Below, piece after piece: positions 1 to 12,900 of a stretch of DNA of 64,000 nt. Position numbers and translations under genes: made by a program. The first letter of the stretch is position 1. Each line of letters begins with the position of its first letter. This DNA comes from Bostrychus sinensis (taxonomy: Eukaryota > Chordata > Actinopteri > Gobiiformes > Eleotridae): NCBI GenBank assembly GCA_020698575.1, contig CM036243.1, positions 12,577,903 to 12,641,902 of the forward strand, written 5' to 3'. The notes beneath the pieces are model-generated. The model saw only the letters and a program-made list of their open reading frames with translations, was not told the origin of the DNA and searched no databases.

Positions 1-754
1 CCAATTGGTCGGTACAAAATTAAGTTTAGTGATAGAGGGGTTAAATTGGTACAGTTCCAATCCAGACCCACCTCTTTTTGCTAAAAAAGTGAGTGGGGCT
101 AACAGCTAAGGCTAGATATTTTATGGCTTTTTCCTGGCTTTACTGGACAGGACAGTGGAGAATGGAGACGAGACAGGAAATCATGGGGGAGAGAGCAGGG
201 AAAGACATTTGGTAAATTGTCAGACACCACACTCTGCTACCCGCTGAGCTATACCGTGCCACAGGATACTTTCATAATTCACAAACTTATTAGTGGCAAG
301 ACTGAGTGCTTGGTACACTTTTAAAACAAGACTTCATATTGACCTTTTCTTCTTACCAACATCTATAGAGTCATCAATACCAGAAAGTCAGAGTGGAGAT
401 ATTCAGCAAGGCTTAACATTGTTAGCTACAGGTAAGATGCAAAAAAGTAGTTAAGCTAAGGCCAATCCAACTGATCCCATATGAAGAGCCAAAGTTTCTT
501 CAGCACTTTTCCACGCCACGCATTTCATCTCAATTGACAAAGATAAAGCCTAAAGCAACAAGTCGATATTGATTAAATAATGTCTTTGCCATTACTCTGG
601 TGTAATTACTAAGTAAACCCGTCAGAAACTTTGGGGAAAATTTCTTACAGTTGTACAAATCTATTACAGGTACGTCGAGCGCTGTGGGCATAATCTTCAC
701 CCGATATAGATCCGAAAGTTAGCGCTTGTGCGAGATACTGTCCCCTGGCCTTAC
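1..754 (-). other. Intron downstream of the last visible cntln exon
   Basis: This starts with the donor GTAAGG immediately after the exon ending at 755. In human centlein a few dozen residues follow this point, so at least one more exon is expected, but none can be recognised here and it probably lies left of position 1. A block near 160-265 looks like an old dispersed-repeat fragment. Nothing else is evident. Confidence 0.6.
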
Positions 755-952
755 CTGATCAGTGTCCATTATGTCGGCCAGATCGTTCTCTGACATATTG
801 AGGATGGAGGCTGCGATGGTCTTGGCTTTGATCATGGACTTGGCTGAGAGGCCGCCCTTTGCCGCCACAGCGCTGGCCTGCCTCTGCCTCCTCTTCTTCA
901 TCAACTGCTGCTTGACCTCGTGAACATCTAAAAGTATTTCACTGGCCAGGGC
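755..952 (-). CDS. cntln: cntln exon 16 of those visible (C-terminal region)
   Basis: The exon is 198 nt, phase 0 at both ends, residues 806-871. The acceptor is CTGCAG after a long T-rich tract containing a run of about 16 T. The donor is CAG|GTAAGG. It starts ALASEILLDVHEV, resembling the human ALAKELQNDVHVV segment. It continues with a strongly basic KKRRQRQ stretch, then KAKTIAASILNMSENDLADIMDTD, which matches the human AASILN...DLEEILDTED block (only the first part is shown here). This is the diagnostic C-terminal motif of centlein and one of the surest identifications in the window. Confidence 0.95.
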
Positions 953-3900
953 CTGCAGGCGGACGAGAAGAAGAAATATTAAAAAAAAAAAAAAAAGGAG
1001 AGTGAAGAGGATGATGAAATGGATATAGAAAAACAAGAGGGATAGCGCTGCCTGGCAGATGAATAAATGAAATTGATCAAGCATGCGCCAGAGAGGCCTA
1101 GTACATTATGGAGGAATATTGAGTTTGACACACTCAGATTCTCTTCGGCTTCACCTCACGCTCCCTTGTAGGAATGTGGACCTGAGGGTTTGTTGCCCCG
1201 TCGATTGAAAGCTGAAGGGAACACGGCTTTGATATCAAACGCACCCCAAGTTTTGCTTAAAAATCTCCACAGACGGGAGAATCACGCATCAGAGAGAGCG
1301 AGACAGAGCGCTCGTGAAAATACAGCCATTCATTTATTTATTTGCTTTTGGAATGTCTCGCAGTACAACGGGGCAGCATAACACAGTTAATAATTGAGCT
1401 ACGAGGGGCCGTTGCAAATGGTGCCCGAGTGAACTGTGCCATCCCAGGCCATCCCGGTCCCGTATGGTTGACTGGCACTAAATGGGAGTTTGCGCTAAAT
1501 ACAGAGAGACGATTAAATGTTAAAACTGCCACTGTACACGGCAAAGTCAATAAAGTGAACTCCCCTTTGCTTCATTTTGAGCTTATTGATTGAGGCAATA
1601 ATCTTCTGTATCATTCCCTTGTAAGCCCACTGAAAAGCTGACCTTGGAATAGATGGTCAGATGAGGGAACAGAAGAATGGGCAGTAAACAAAACTAAATA
1701 AAAAAAAAAGAGAGAAAACTAAGTATAACTAGCTCTTACACAGAACAGAATGTAATTGAGCATGCAATAAGTACACAGTGTGCCTCGACAGATGAAAATA
1801 CTCAAGTGCATTACAATAACAAGAGTAATGAGCAATGTTGAATGGCTGCAAACACCTCCACTGTAATTTCACACAGGTGAAACAGGTGCAGACAGAGCCT
1901 CACTGGAGAATGCTGAGTGGGCATCTGAATGCATACGCCTACATCAGTGTGGGCAGAGTTATTCCTCTTTGAGTAAAGATATTGAAGTATAAGTGCACTT
2001 TTTATATTTAGTTTTAAGAGTCTGAATCTCGTGTCTTTAACTGCAACTTTACACACAAGAGACAAGAAAAGTCCCCTAATATGCTAAATTGACTTTTTTG
2101 AGCTTTTATCCATGTTATAATGTTGTTTCAAACTCAAAAACATACCTGGAGTAATATTTAATTTCATTCACACTTGTTTGAGTAATCCTGTATGCTAAGC
2201 CCATCCTCTTCCAATGATCTGGAAATGTCTCACCGCTCTAATTAGACACGTGAAGCTAGGAAGTGCACCTGTGTGTTTCTAAAGCCCATACACTGTCACC
2301 AGACTCATAGCCTTATGCAAAGCTTTATGGTTCACATTACAGTGTAGAGGGTATTTTATGGCCAGCCCAACCCTTTGTTTCATACTCTGACTATAATCTT
2401 CTTGTATGATTGGCAGTTTAGTGATGCAAGACAAATCAATAGAGACTCAAGTCATTTCTTGTATAAACTGAAAAACGGTGGATGGTCAGGCTAGAAAAGG
2501 GCAACTTAGCCAAAGCAGAATATGAAAATAAGTATTTTACAAAAGAGTGGCAAAATTGAATCAAGCAATCATATCAAGAAACCTAGAAAAGTAATTTGGT
2601 TACACTCTAAGCTGTCAAGCACTAAAAAAAAAAAAAACAGGAAGTGTAATAAGAGTTTAATTTAACCAACTTTATATACTGTAGCTAGCCATACAAAACT
2701 ATTTTTTATGTATGACCACTATTTCCGTATTGTATAAAAGGAGATAAGGCCTTTGTCAATTTCTTAAAGGGACTATATTATACTTTTATTCATATTTTTA
2801 TACCAATCTTTGTCACATTTACAACAGCATTGCACATTTTAAAACCTTTAAAAACATTATGTTACTAAAAAAAATTGTTTTGTTCAGTACGTACTCTACT
2901 GGTGCCATAAAAAAAATTAAGAGACCAGCAGAGGGGAACAGAGTGCAGACTGTTGTCATCTTATGACAGACAGAGGAAAAAAGGTTTTTTATTTCTTTAA
3001 ACTTTTTGTATGATGCCATTTTACTACAAAATGAAAAATAGATGTGATGAATCAGTGGAAACAGAGCTGTACAGCTTTTTTTTGTTGATAAATTGATGAG
3101 AGCAGACTGGATGTAGAAGGCTTGTTGATTGGTCAGTGCTTTCTGGAGTGGGCAGGGGTTTGTGGGAGAGGTGGAGGTTCGTGCAACCAGGCATTCTGAA
3201 GCCTCAGAACAGCCATGCCAGAGAATAGAGGATAACTTAAACATGCGTGAATAAAGCACAACACAACACCAGGTATGTTTTTGACAAGGTAACAACATTA
3301 TAAGATGGTAGAAAGCTCAGAAAAGTCCATTCTGCAGAATATAGACCCTTTAGTAAAACATGCTTGCTCTTTTCGGTGATTTGAGATGTGTTTACTCTCA
3401 GAGGAATAAACAGCTCATTAAGTAACAACCAGAAATCTATTTTTGCATTTATTGCCTAACAGATGCACACTGTCGCCAGTCAATGGTTACCTACAATTGA
3501 CCTGAATCCTGCATGTCTAAGAGATTAGAGATAGAATATCCTACTCATTTTTAGCCCTTAGAGAGACAAATAACACACACATATTCAAATGCACAGACGC
3601 TTTTGAGAAGGTGTGTGTTTGTTAAGAGCTCTTATCCTGCCTGGTAGCACAATCACTATAGCCAGAGGGCCAATTTAAACAGGATGTGGATTAGGGCATG
3701 GAGATGAGGATCAAATGAGCAACTAAAAAATATCCCCTTTAATAACTAGCAACCTGTGAACCTTTTCACATATTAGGACACAAGGGCCATTCAAATACAT
3801 CACGAGTAATGTGGGAGGGGTAAATGCAGCAATTTTACATTGCTTACAAAGGCAATCGCGTTCTGTTTTGTCATTCACAGCAGAAGTGATAGAGAATTGA

Positions 3901-6900
3901 ATGTTCTAATTTGTATCTATATCATAAAAGAAATAAAACTCTTTCTATTTTGCGAAAAAGAAAGACATTAGCAGTAGGGATGAGGATGACAAGCCAAAAT
4001 ATTCAGTGTGAAAGAGCTACCTCCAGCCTTTGTGTGTGTACATGAGGAGTCACTGCATGCAGGGCCACTCTTTAGCAGTTCAACAGCAGTGCTTACAGCC
4101 TGGGGCGTGTGCAGGGGCCAAAAGGGTCTGCTGGCACACAATAAAAAATCTCTACGCACAAATATACACAGCCACAACACATAGAGGCACAAAGAACAAA
4201 AACAAGCTCATAAAGACACGCACACGCACACACATCTACAGACACAGCCCTCCGGTCCTGATCAATACATGACAAGAGTAAATCTCCTCCGGACGTCAGC
4301 CAGTCCAATCAAAGGGCTCGGTGTTCTTATAGGGGATCACAGGAGCTAGGGGAGACAAACAATGATGTGAATCCTCAACAACACAATGGCCCCACCAGCC
4401 TAGGGTTATGGGAATGGAGAACAAAACTAATACAACTGGATTTCCATGCGTGTGTACACAACTACCCTTTTACCAATATATTAGATTCCACTTGTACACA
4501 CTTTGTAACATTTAAAATATATATGAATATGTGAGCTGCATTTGTGGAGCTGTCATTTTGGTTTAGACACAGCAATAGCATAATTAGCAGGGATGCACTA
4601 TGAAAAAAAAAACAAACAAACAGAATATGCAGGAACAATTTTAAATGTTGAAAAAACTAAATAAATGCTCATAATTTCTCATCTGTCCCTCTACTTAGTC
4701 CTTGTGGTGGGACTAGGTGTCTCACAGTGGTACAGAATCGCTTCAAAAACTCCTGGATCAGATTAGAGGTCGGCTGATATGGGTTTTCCAGTGGGCAATG
4801 GCGATTTTTTTAATTCAGAGTGGCCTATTGCTGATAAACATTGCAAATTTTTTGAACTGATATGTAAAGCCCATTTTCTTAATTTTATGAAAGAAATTAA
4901 TATTATATAGCTATTTGTTTTAGTAATACTCGTTAAAACACAAACAAATGTTAGAATGGGACAGCGAGAACAGTCAAAGAGGAGTTTTTTGGAGAAAACC
5001 AAAAAGACAATCTCAGTCAAACTTGCTGTGAATCAAAATGCATTTAGATTTTTTTTGTTCTATGAGGTTCTATGCCAGAGAAATGAAATATTGCTGTTTT
5101 GAGCTTTTCAGAGCAATTTTGGATGTTTCCTATTAGCAGCAGAATAAGATGCCTAAACTGCTATAAGATGGTTGGGGATGTCCTGAAATGGCTTCTCAGG
5201 ATGTCCCAAAGCATCTTAACCCAGATCTCACAGATCTGTACAGATCTGAAATGACAGTGAATCGACAGGTAAAGATGAGTTTTTTTGAAAAACAAAACAA
5301 AACAAAACAAAAAACAAGCAATAAAGCAATCTCATGCTGTGGAAGTAGAGCTTGTAGAGAGTAACAGAATGAATTTGAAAATTTTGTGATTTTATGAGGT
5401 TCTATGCCAGAAAAAAATAGCAAAATCGTTTTATCGCCATTCTGAGCTTTTCAGGATGAGATAAAGCAATTTTAGATGTTTACTACTGCAGTGTATTACG
5501 TCCAATCTGCTACAAGATGGTTGGGGGAGCTGGGGTCCTTCAGTCACATGACCAAAAATGGGCAATAAAGTGCAAGATTCAGCCAATGTCAAAAAATGCA
5601 AAAATCAAACATTGACCTCAAGATCAGATAACTTTTTTTACAAACACCCCGTTACATTTCCTGTTATTTCTTTCAAAATCCAACATCCTTGGCAGAGATT
5701 ATTAACTAGGGCTAATTCAATGGGTAAACCAAGGACTAAATTTAACCTAGGACTAAATAAACCAGTACTTTTTTAGATCCAATCATTAGACACACATATT
5801 AAAAGACAAAGAGTACATAAAATCTATAACATTAATGCAATGAAGTATGGAATACAAAAATGGGATATTTTGATATCAACAAATAAGCAAATTATTGTTC
5901 TTCCCTAATACACTGATTACATTTCTAACTTGTGGCAACACACTGGTTCATATTACAGATTCCTTTGTGATTTATGTGAGAGCAAAAGCATATCAACCTC
6001 TGCCAAACTATTCCCTCAGTTGATAGACAGGTGTCAGATGAGCCCGGTTGATGGGTAGTCTTTATCAGCTGCTGCCAGACACCCATAGACTGATACAAGC
6101 ACTCCACCAGGTGATGGATTAGCTCCACACTAAGACAATACTGCTGCTTCCTCTGGGTACACAGTATTGTGAACACTGGTGGCATGCCTCACCTTATACA
6201 TTATATAAGAGCATGTCTATAACAATGCATACACAGTAAATTGATATTCTATCCATCTACTGACCCTTGTTTTGAGCCAGGTCACAATGGCTGAGTATAC
6301 TAATGAAGTCCATGTGTCATTTCCTTATGCTTATGGTTCAATTAGGATGTGTGGCATGTAGCAAATTGCTAATTCTGCAGGGCGCAACAAGTGATCACAT
6401 GCTTGCACCCGCACACAGTTTTTAATAGCTCTAAAAGCTACAGTTTTAAATATAAAAATGAAAGTCATTGTGAATGTATACTAGCCCCCCCCCCCAAAAA
6501 AAAACCAACAACAAAACAAAGTAGAGTTCATCATTTGTGAAGCTTCAGAATGCATTTACATACTAACATTTTGCACTTTTCTCATACTAAAGCTATGTTG
6601 TTGTGTAAACAACTCATACATAAGATAAATATTTCCCACAGATTTCTAAAAGGGGATAACATTTTTGTCATTCCACATGGAATCCGATCTTTTTGAATCA
6701 GATCCATGTAACTTCAATTCTACTCTAAAGAGTGCAGACCTTTGCCATGATATTAGCCCTATCTTTCAATGGTAAAGGTAGTGCCCAAGCCTGGACTCAA
6801 CCTAGGTTTCTTCTAGTTGTAATTTGTCTTTTACTAACTTCTCTGGCTCCTATCTCGCAATGGCTCAGAATAATTTAAAAACTCCTGAATCCAATAACTC

Positions 6901-9900
6901 ATTTTATCAATGTCCAATGAGTACCTTTTGAGTTACCTTGCATGCAGATTAACGAAACAAACAAACCAAAGCCAGGGAAAACATAACCTCCTTGGCAGAA
7001 TAAACTAGGATAACATTCATGACTAAATCAAGAAAAGACTACTCTAGACCAGGACTGTACCTCCTAAACTCTAATCCAGTTTGTAGGAAAACCAAACCAG
7101 AATTCGCATAACTGACTCTTAACTTTATTATTTATACAAACTTGTTGCGTCCCAAACAAAAATGTACACCAGTGTGAAAGTAACCTAATTGGAGGAACTT
7201 TATCAACCAACAGTGTAGCCCCATGCAACAATGTAGTACATGGGTGAAATCTTGCTAAAAACACATTCATTCACATTTCCTAAACTGACTTAAGTTCTTA
7301 TGATGAACACATCATGCCCTTGAACAATGTTCCCTGATCCAGTAGCTGGTATCCAGAGATGCAGGAAGTCCTAAACCACGGCCTTAAACAGAGATGCTGA
7401 CTCTTGCCCTGACTATGTACACTGGAACACAAACTCCGGTATGCTGTCAGCTGTTCAAAGATAATAGAATTACATCATCAGCAATACTATGATGCAACCC
7501 TGAGGTCACTGGACAGTAAGCACCCTGGACACTATCCACTTCTTGTAACTCAGGCCTAACTGCTCTTTTATGGTTGTTTTCCGTGTGTGACACATGCATC
7601 TCCCTACTCTGACCTCCCTGAAACATTAAAGAGATGTGTTGACTAAGACCAACAATGCTTTGCCATGACACCTTGCCATGTTTACTGCCTTTGCCAAAAA
7701 GAAAAAGGACTGGCTGAATTCACAGATGCTGTAGCAGAATGCCTCTCAGTGCGCCTCCAGGGCAGCCATGAAATATAAATCCCAGCTCAACATGAGAATA
7801 GGTGCACTGACCGGATGAGAGAATTTCACTACATTGTTCATGTCACTGTTAGTTGTTACAGGCTTCTGTGAGTATCCTAAATCCTGGATCCACACAATGC
7901 TAGTACTATCAGTGTATTTTCATGCAGGTAATAAAATACGAATTATTACAGATTTGATTTATTTGTCTTAAACTGCATGTAAATGATCAAATCATCTGGC
8001 TCCAAGTATGAAGTAATCCACAGATTGATTTTTCAAGTTTTACACTCAATGCCCTTCCTGACACAATCCTTTTAATTTATCCGGGCTTGGGCCCCATACA
8101 AAGTATACATTAGCCTGTGACCCCTATAGCTGTATTTAAATGTCTTACTTCAAACCGGAGGCAGTGAATGGAATTTCTCTTAATAGGTGTAATACACACA
8201 GACAAAGCATTTAACTCTCGGGATATACAGCTTAATCTCAGTGCAGACTCAAGAGCTGACAATTTTAAAAAGAAAGCTTGACTGGCATAATTTAAGTGCT
8301 TTAGAAAGGCACAGTTACCATGTAATGGACTCTTTTTTTATGACTTAGTTGATTGTCATTTTATATAGTTGGACTGTCACTAGTAATATTAATAAATGCA
8401 ACAATAATTATGAAGGAAATTAGCAGAGTTTATTTTCATTTAGTGCAATAAACATGACTGGTTAGGGAATGAATGTGACTGTTGAGGAGAGTTGTGGAGA
8501 GTGGCTCTGTGTATGTCTCTTGGGGCTAGCCCTGCCACTAACTTGCCACTATCCAGAGTGTACCCTGTCTCAGGGCCATCATTGCTGTGATAGCCTCCAG
8601 CAACCCATGACTAACATAAATAAACATAAAAACAGGACTGAATAAACAAGACAAGTTGAGGTTTGCTTTGTTAACTAAGGCTAAATAATAGTAAATATCA
8701 AGCATGCAGCAATAGCCTTAGCCATAGTGAGAAACATACTACAGTAAATGAGATTGAACTCTGGACACTCTAGTTCACCCCTTTTACAATGATACCTTGA
8801 TAAAAGCATGAAGCTGCTCCAGTTGGGAGTAGGCCTGAGCTAACTGCCTCTGAAGCCTTTCCAGGGCCTGGGAGCTCTGCTGGGTCAACCCCTCCATTTG
8901 CTCTGTGGCTGTCTTCTCTAGGGCGGCCATAGCCTGCTCACCAGCTCCCACACGGGCCTGCAAGGCATGAATGCGCTGCTCCTATAGAAAGAAAAATCAG
9001 TTAGAGTGAGAAAAAAACCTTTAATTCTTTATAGAGAGTCGGCTTTTAGGCTTGAGATAGATTATTACAAATGTATATATAGATACGTAGAATGTATCAA
9101 CAAAATAAAGTCGTATTATTATGTAGACTTCTATGTCTGATCATAATAAATATATGTTTTTTTTAGCTTTTTTACCCTTTTTCAACAGTCCATGCTATTA
9201 GGAAAGACGTTTAGTATACTTGTCATTATGGACTCAATGTAATTTTAGTTTTAGAGCTGTCATTGGTTAGAAGCTGTACAGGTATACCAAAAAATTTTCC
9301 TCTAACATGAATCCTGCTTAATAATAGTAGCATGTTGTTGAATAGTAGTAACAACACGTTTCTTGATTGACATGGTTAAATAGGAAAGTATGAGCTGTAT
9401 TACTACTATTAGTGGAAAATAGTGTAATCCATGAAATTATAATGTAATAGAAACGCTCTGGTAAAAAACAACAAACAAGACCTGAAGATGTTGTGTAGTC
9501 CTTTGTTTGTAATCAAAAGTTATAATAGGTGAGAATGCTGAACCCACACTAGATGGTTTGGCCAATTACATACTAAATAGGTCCAAAGTTAGTTACGCCC
9601 CCATTGGACAATAATACAGAAAAAGTGTCTTATAAAATGAAAAAGTGAAAAATAAATACAAACAAAAGACAAAAGTAATCTAGATCATAGTAAAGTACAG
9701 TGAAGTTTAAGCTACAAGTTTAAGGTAAGCACTAATTTTGAGATAATCTCTTAGTACTTTAAGTAAATTAAGTAAGACAAAAAGAAAAAAAAAAACACAC
9801 CTTTTTGTCCAAATCTTCCTTTAGTTTAGTACACGAGGACTCATACTGGCTTTTCTCTGTTGTCGCCACATTCAGTCTTCTTTTTAGAGATTCAATAAGG

Positions 9901-12900
9901 GCCTTCCGATTGGTAACCTCTTCTGTTAATGTCTTCACCTATACAGTCAGAAACAAAAACATTAACCGAAATCTATGAAAGTCTATAAACCAAAACTACA
10001 ATGATCTGACTTACCTTCTTTTCCAGATCCTCCACCTGTCCACGGTAACTGCTCTCCATGTCCTGCAAGAACTTCAGTCTTGTTTTCAGGTCCTCCACTA
10101 GCTGCCGTTTCATGTTTACATCTCGTTCAACATGGGTCGTTCTGAAAAAAAAAAAGTACATATATATTCTGTGATATGCTGCATATCAGATAACGATACA
10201 GCAGCATACACACACAAACCACTCACACATGCACAGAACTGGCAGCCACAGTGTCCCCATGCAGTGCATCAGCCATGACAGCTCATTATGACAACTAAAT
10301 ACACTGGCATGCTGTTTGGGTAAATGGGAAATGGGGGGGTTGCAATAGGCATGCATGTGTAATTCTAACTGGCATATATTAGAACAAGTGCTCTGGTGGG
10401 GATGCTGCGCCAAGCCTGACTGGGGAGTCCTCTTTGACAAACGGCACTTTGAATCAACAGTGACACAACTTCAAGGATTTATTACATGTTTATTTTTGCA
10501 AAGGCGACATGGTTCACATGATTACATGGGGAATTCTGCTGCTTACTGTGCTAATAATTTCTAAGCTAAAGACAAGCCAGCAAGCGCTATATTCTTTCCT
10601 ATTTAATAACATTGATTTGTTCAATATTTTAACATATTATTGCCTGGCCTTGTTTTAAATTGGTAGAGTATGTTAGCATGTTTTATTCCGTTTTCATAAA
10701 AGGCAAATATGAGGCATTTTCATGGTTGTCTATACCGCTGGGAGTTTGAACAAATAGAATAAAGATCATAAGGATGCTGTTAATTAAAAGATATTTTTTT
10801 TTATTTTTTTCAGAGATGTAGTGGATCTTACTGCTCACACACGCATCATGTCTTGTGTGTTTTAAATAAACAAATGACGCAATACCAGAGCAAATGCTTT
10901 AGTGTAAGTAAATGTCCCTGCCTCCCCAGGTGGAGAAGAGCTTGAGGGCAGACTGGCTAAATAAATGTGAGCTTGTCCTATTGGAGTGACATTAAATTAA
11001 ATGAGAGGGTCTAGCCTAGGGACTTTAGGGAGGGAAGTAGCGCTGGATGGTTACCCCATGGATTTGGCCATTAATGAGAAAACCCATATTGAACCTTTCG
11101 GATGACTGTCTGGTGTTGACTTAAAGACAGAGAGCAGCAATAAGAGCCGCAGCAGCTCCCTCTGCCCCAATGCTAATGGCAATTAGGTCGACAACATTTA
11201 TTTTAGATGTTCCTTCTTCTGCACCCCAAAAAGAATAGAGGATAAAAAAGAATGAGGGATGGCTGATGTTTCTGCTGGAGCGTGTGATCTCTATTTATGA
11301 GTGTTAGTGAAGAGCCAGGACCAGAGCCTCCGACTATATCCCCATAACTCACGCATTTGTTCCCTTTGTTCTGTGCTTGTTGGCAATATTGTTCATCAAA
11401 CATGCGTGTATTGTAATGATAACAGTCAGCGGTCTGAAGTGCATGAGAGAAAGTGAGCGCGAACATTTGGGTGGATGTTGTTAAGAATGGAGGGCGCTGG
11501 ATGTTTCATGTGGCTGATAGACAACAGGGCTAAAGATGAAAGAAGCTGCTTCATAAATAAGGCAGGGCCATAGTGCCGGATATTGACTGAGGACATGCCG
11601 GTGTACTTTGAAATTCATTTCTTTTTTTTTTACCCCTTCTCTTCTTTAAGGCGAAGCAGCCTTGCTCCCTGTGTGTGTGCTGAGATGTATATTTCAGAGA
11701 TGTCTAGACATGTCTTTCATTCTGAGAAGGGGTCCCTCCATGGAGCCAAATGGACTGGTAGGCTACAAGGGCAGGGAGCTGCATGTATGTGAGTGTGTGA
11801 CAAGAGTCTGAAGAGAGGCTGGCTGTCGTTGTACCTCTGCTGGGGGATGTTCACTCTTTCTGGCTGTGATCCTTTGGTCACACACCAACACATACCCACT
11901 GTGATTGTACACATGCCCCATATGCATTATTGAGAAAGGCAGGCAGAGGACACAGAATACTAGACAAAGAGAATGAGACGGAGGAAAACCAACTTGTTCT
12001 TTGTACCCTTCCCTCAGTTCAAAGATGAAATTCTAATGCAGAATGACGATATATGGCTTTCACAACACTGCTCAAATCTCCACATTTTTCCTAAGTGAAT
12101 TGTTTATATCTATAGATGCTTACTATGTAATGGAGCCAGTGCAGCAGTAGGTGAACCGTGTAACTCATTAGGGCTGTGTGGCCCACAGGCCAGAGTGATA
12201 GTGTGTGGGTTTTGGTGTCATGGGCCAAACTGGTCCCTCCTGCGGCACACAAACAATCAATACCCGGCTTTGATCAGCACTCCACAGCAGCTACCCACAT
12301 AAGAAACCCTACACTACATGACACACAAGACACCCACATCCACAATGCGCTCCTTTACACTTGTTCATGTGCACTTGCTTATGAGAACATGCATAATTTC
12401 ACTAATCATCTGCACAGAAGAAAGGCATGCAGGAGAGAGGTGCAGGAGACTGATTGCTGCCACACGGTGGAATCAGACACTGCGGATAAGAGGAGCTGTG
12501 AGTGTGCCAACATGCAGATAGATGGAGACCATAGACAAAGACAGACAGTAGCTACGTCCACACTACAGCAAATAGTGGCCCATAACACAGATTTTTTAGA
12601 TCTATGCAATTACTTTACATTTATAATTCAGATCTAGTGTGAACCAATATGGATTTTATGGTGAATTTTATATTATGTTAAAACTGACTGCTTTTATAAA
12701 ATTAAGATTTAATGTAGTGATTGTTCATTAACTCTTGCTGCTGCTAAACTCTCAAACACCTTACCCTTCAAAATGCATGCAAACAAATCATGTGATATTT
12801 TATTTCCAGGCTGAAAGGCTTGTGCAACTATGCAACATTTTTACCCTTAAAATATGAAACCTAAAATCATCAAAATAATAGCCTCAAATTTATTTTGCTG

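Larger units (their letters stand above)
953..8795 (-). other. 7.8-kb cntln intron
   Basis: The intron begins GTATCA at 8795 and ends CTGCAG at 953. It is mostly AT-rich sequence without coding signal. It holds a two-copy local duplication (5040-5190 and 5370-5540), an old LINE-tail repeat at 8025-8110, a second dispersed repeat at 8468-8600, and a short GCCGATAT-type hAT-like scrap near 4764-4860. A C-run then A-run lies at 6485-6503. Two stretches, 1140-1600 and 4000-4330, have more balanced composition but no convincing feature. Short open frames here lack splice context and codon bias. Confidence 0.7.
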
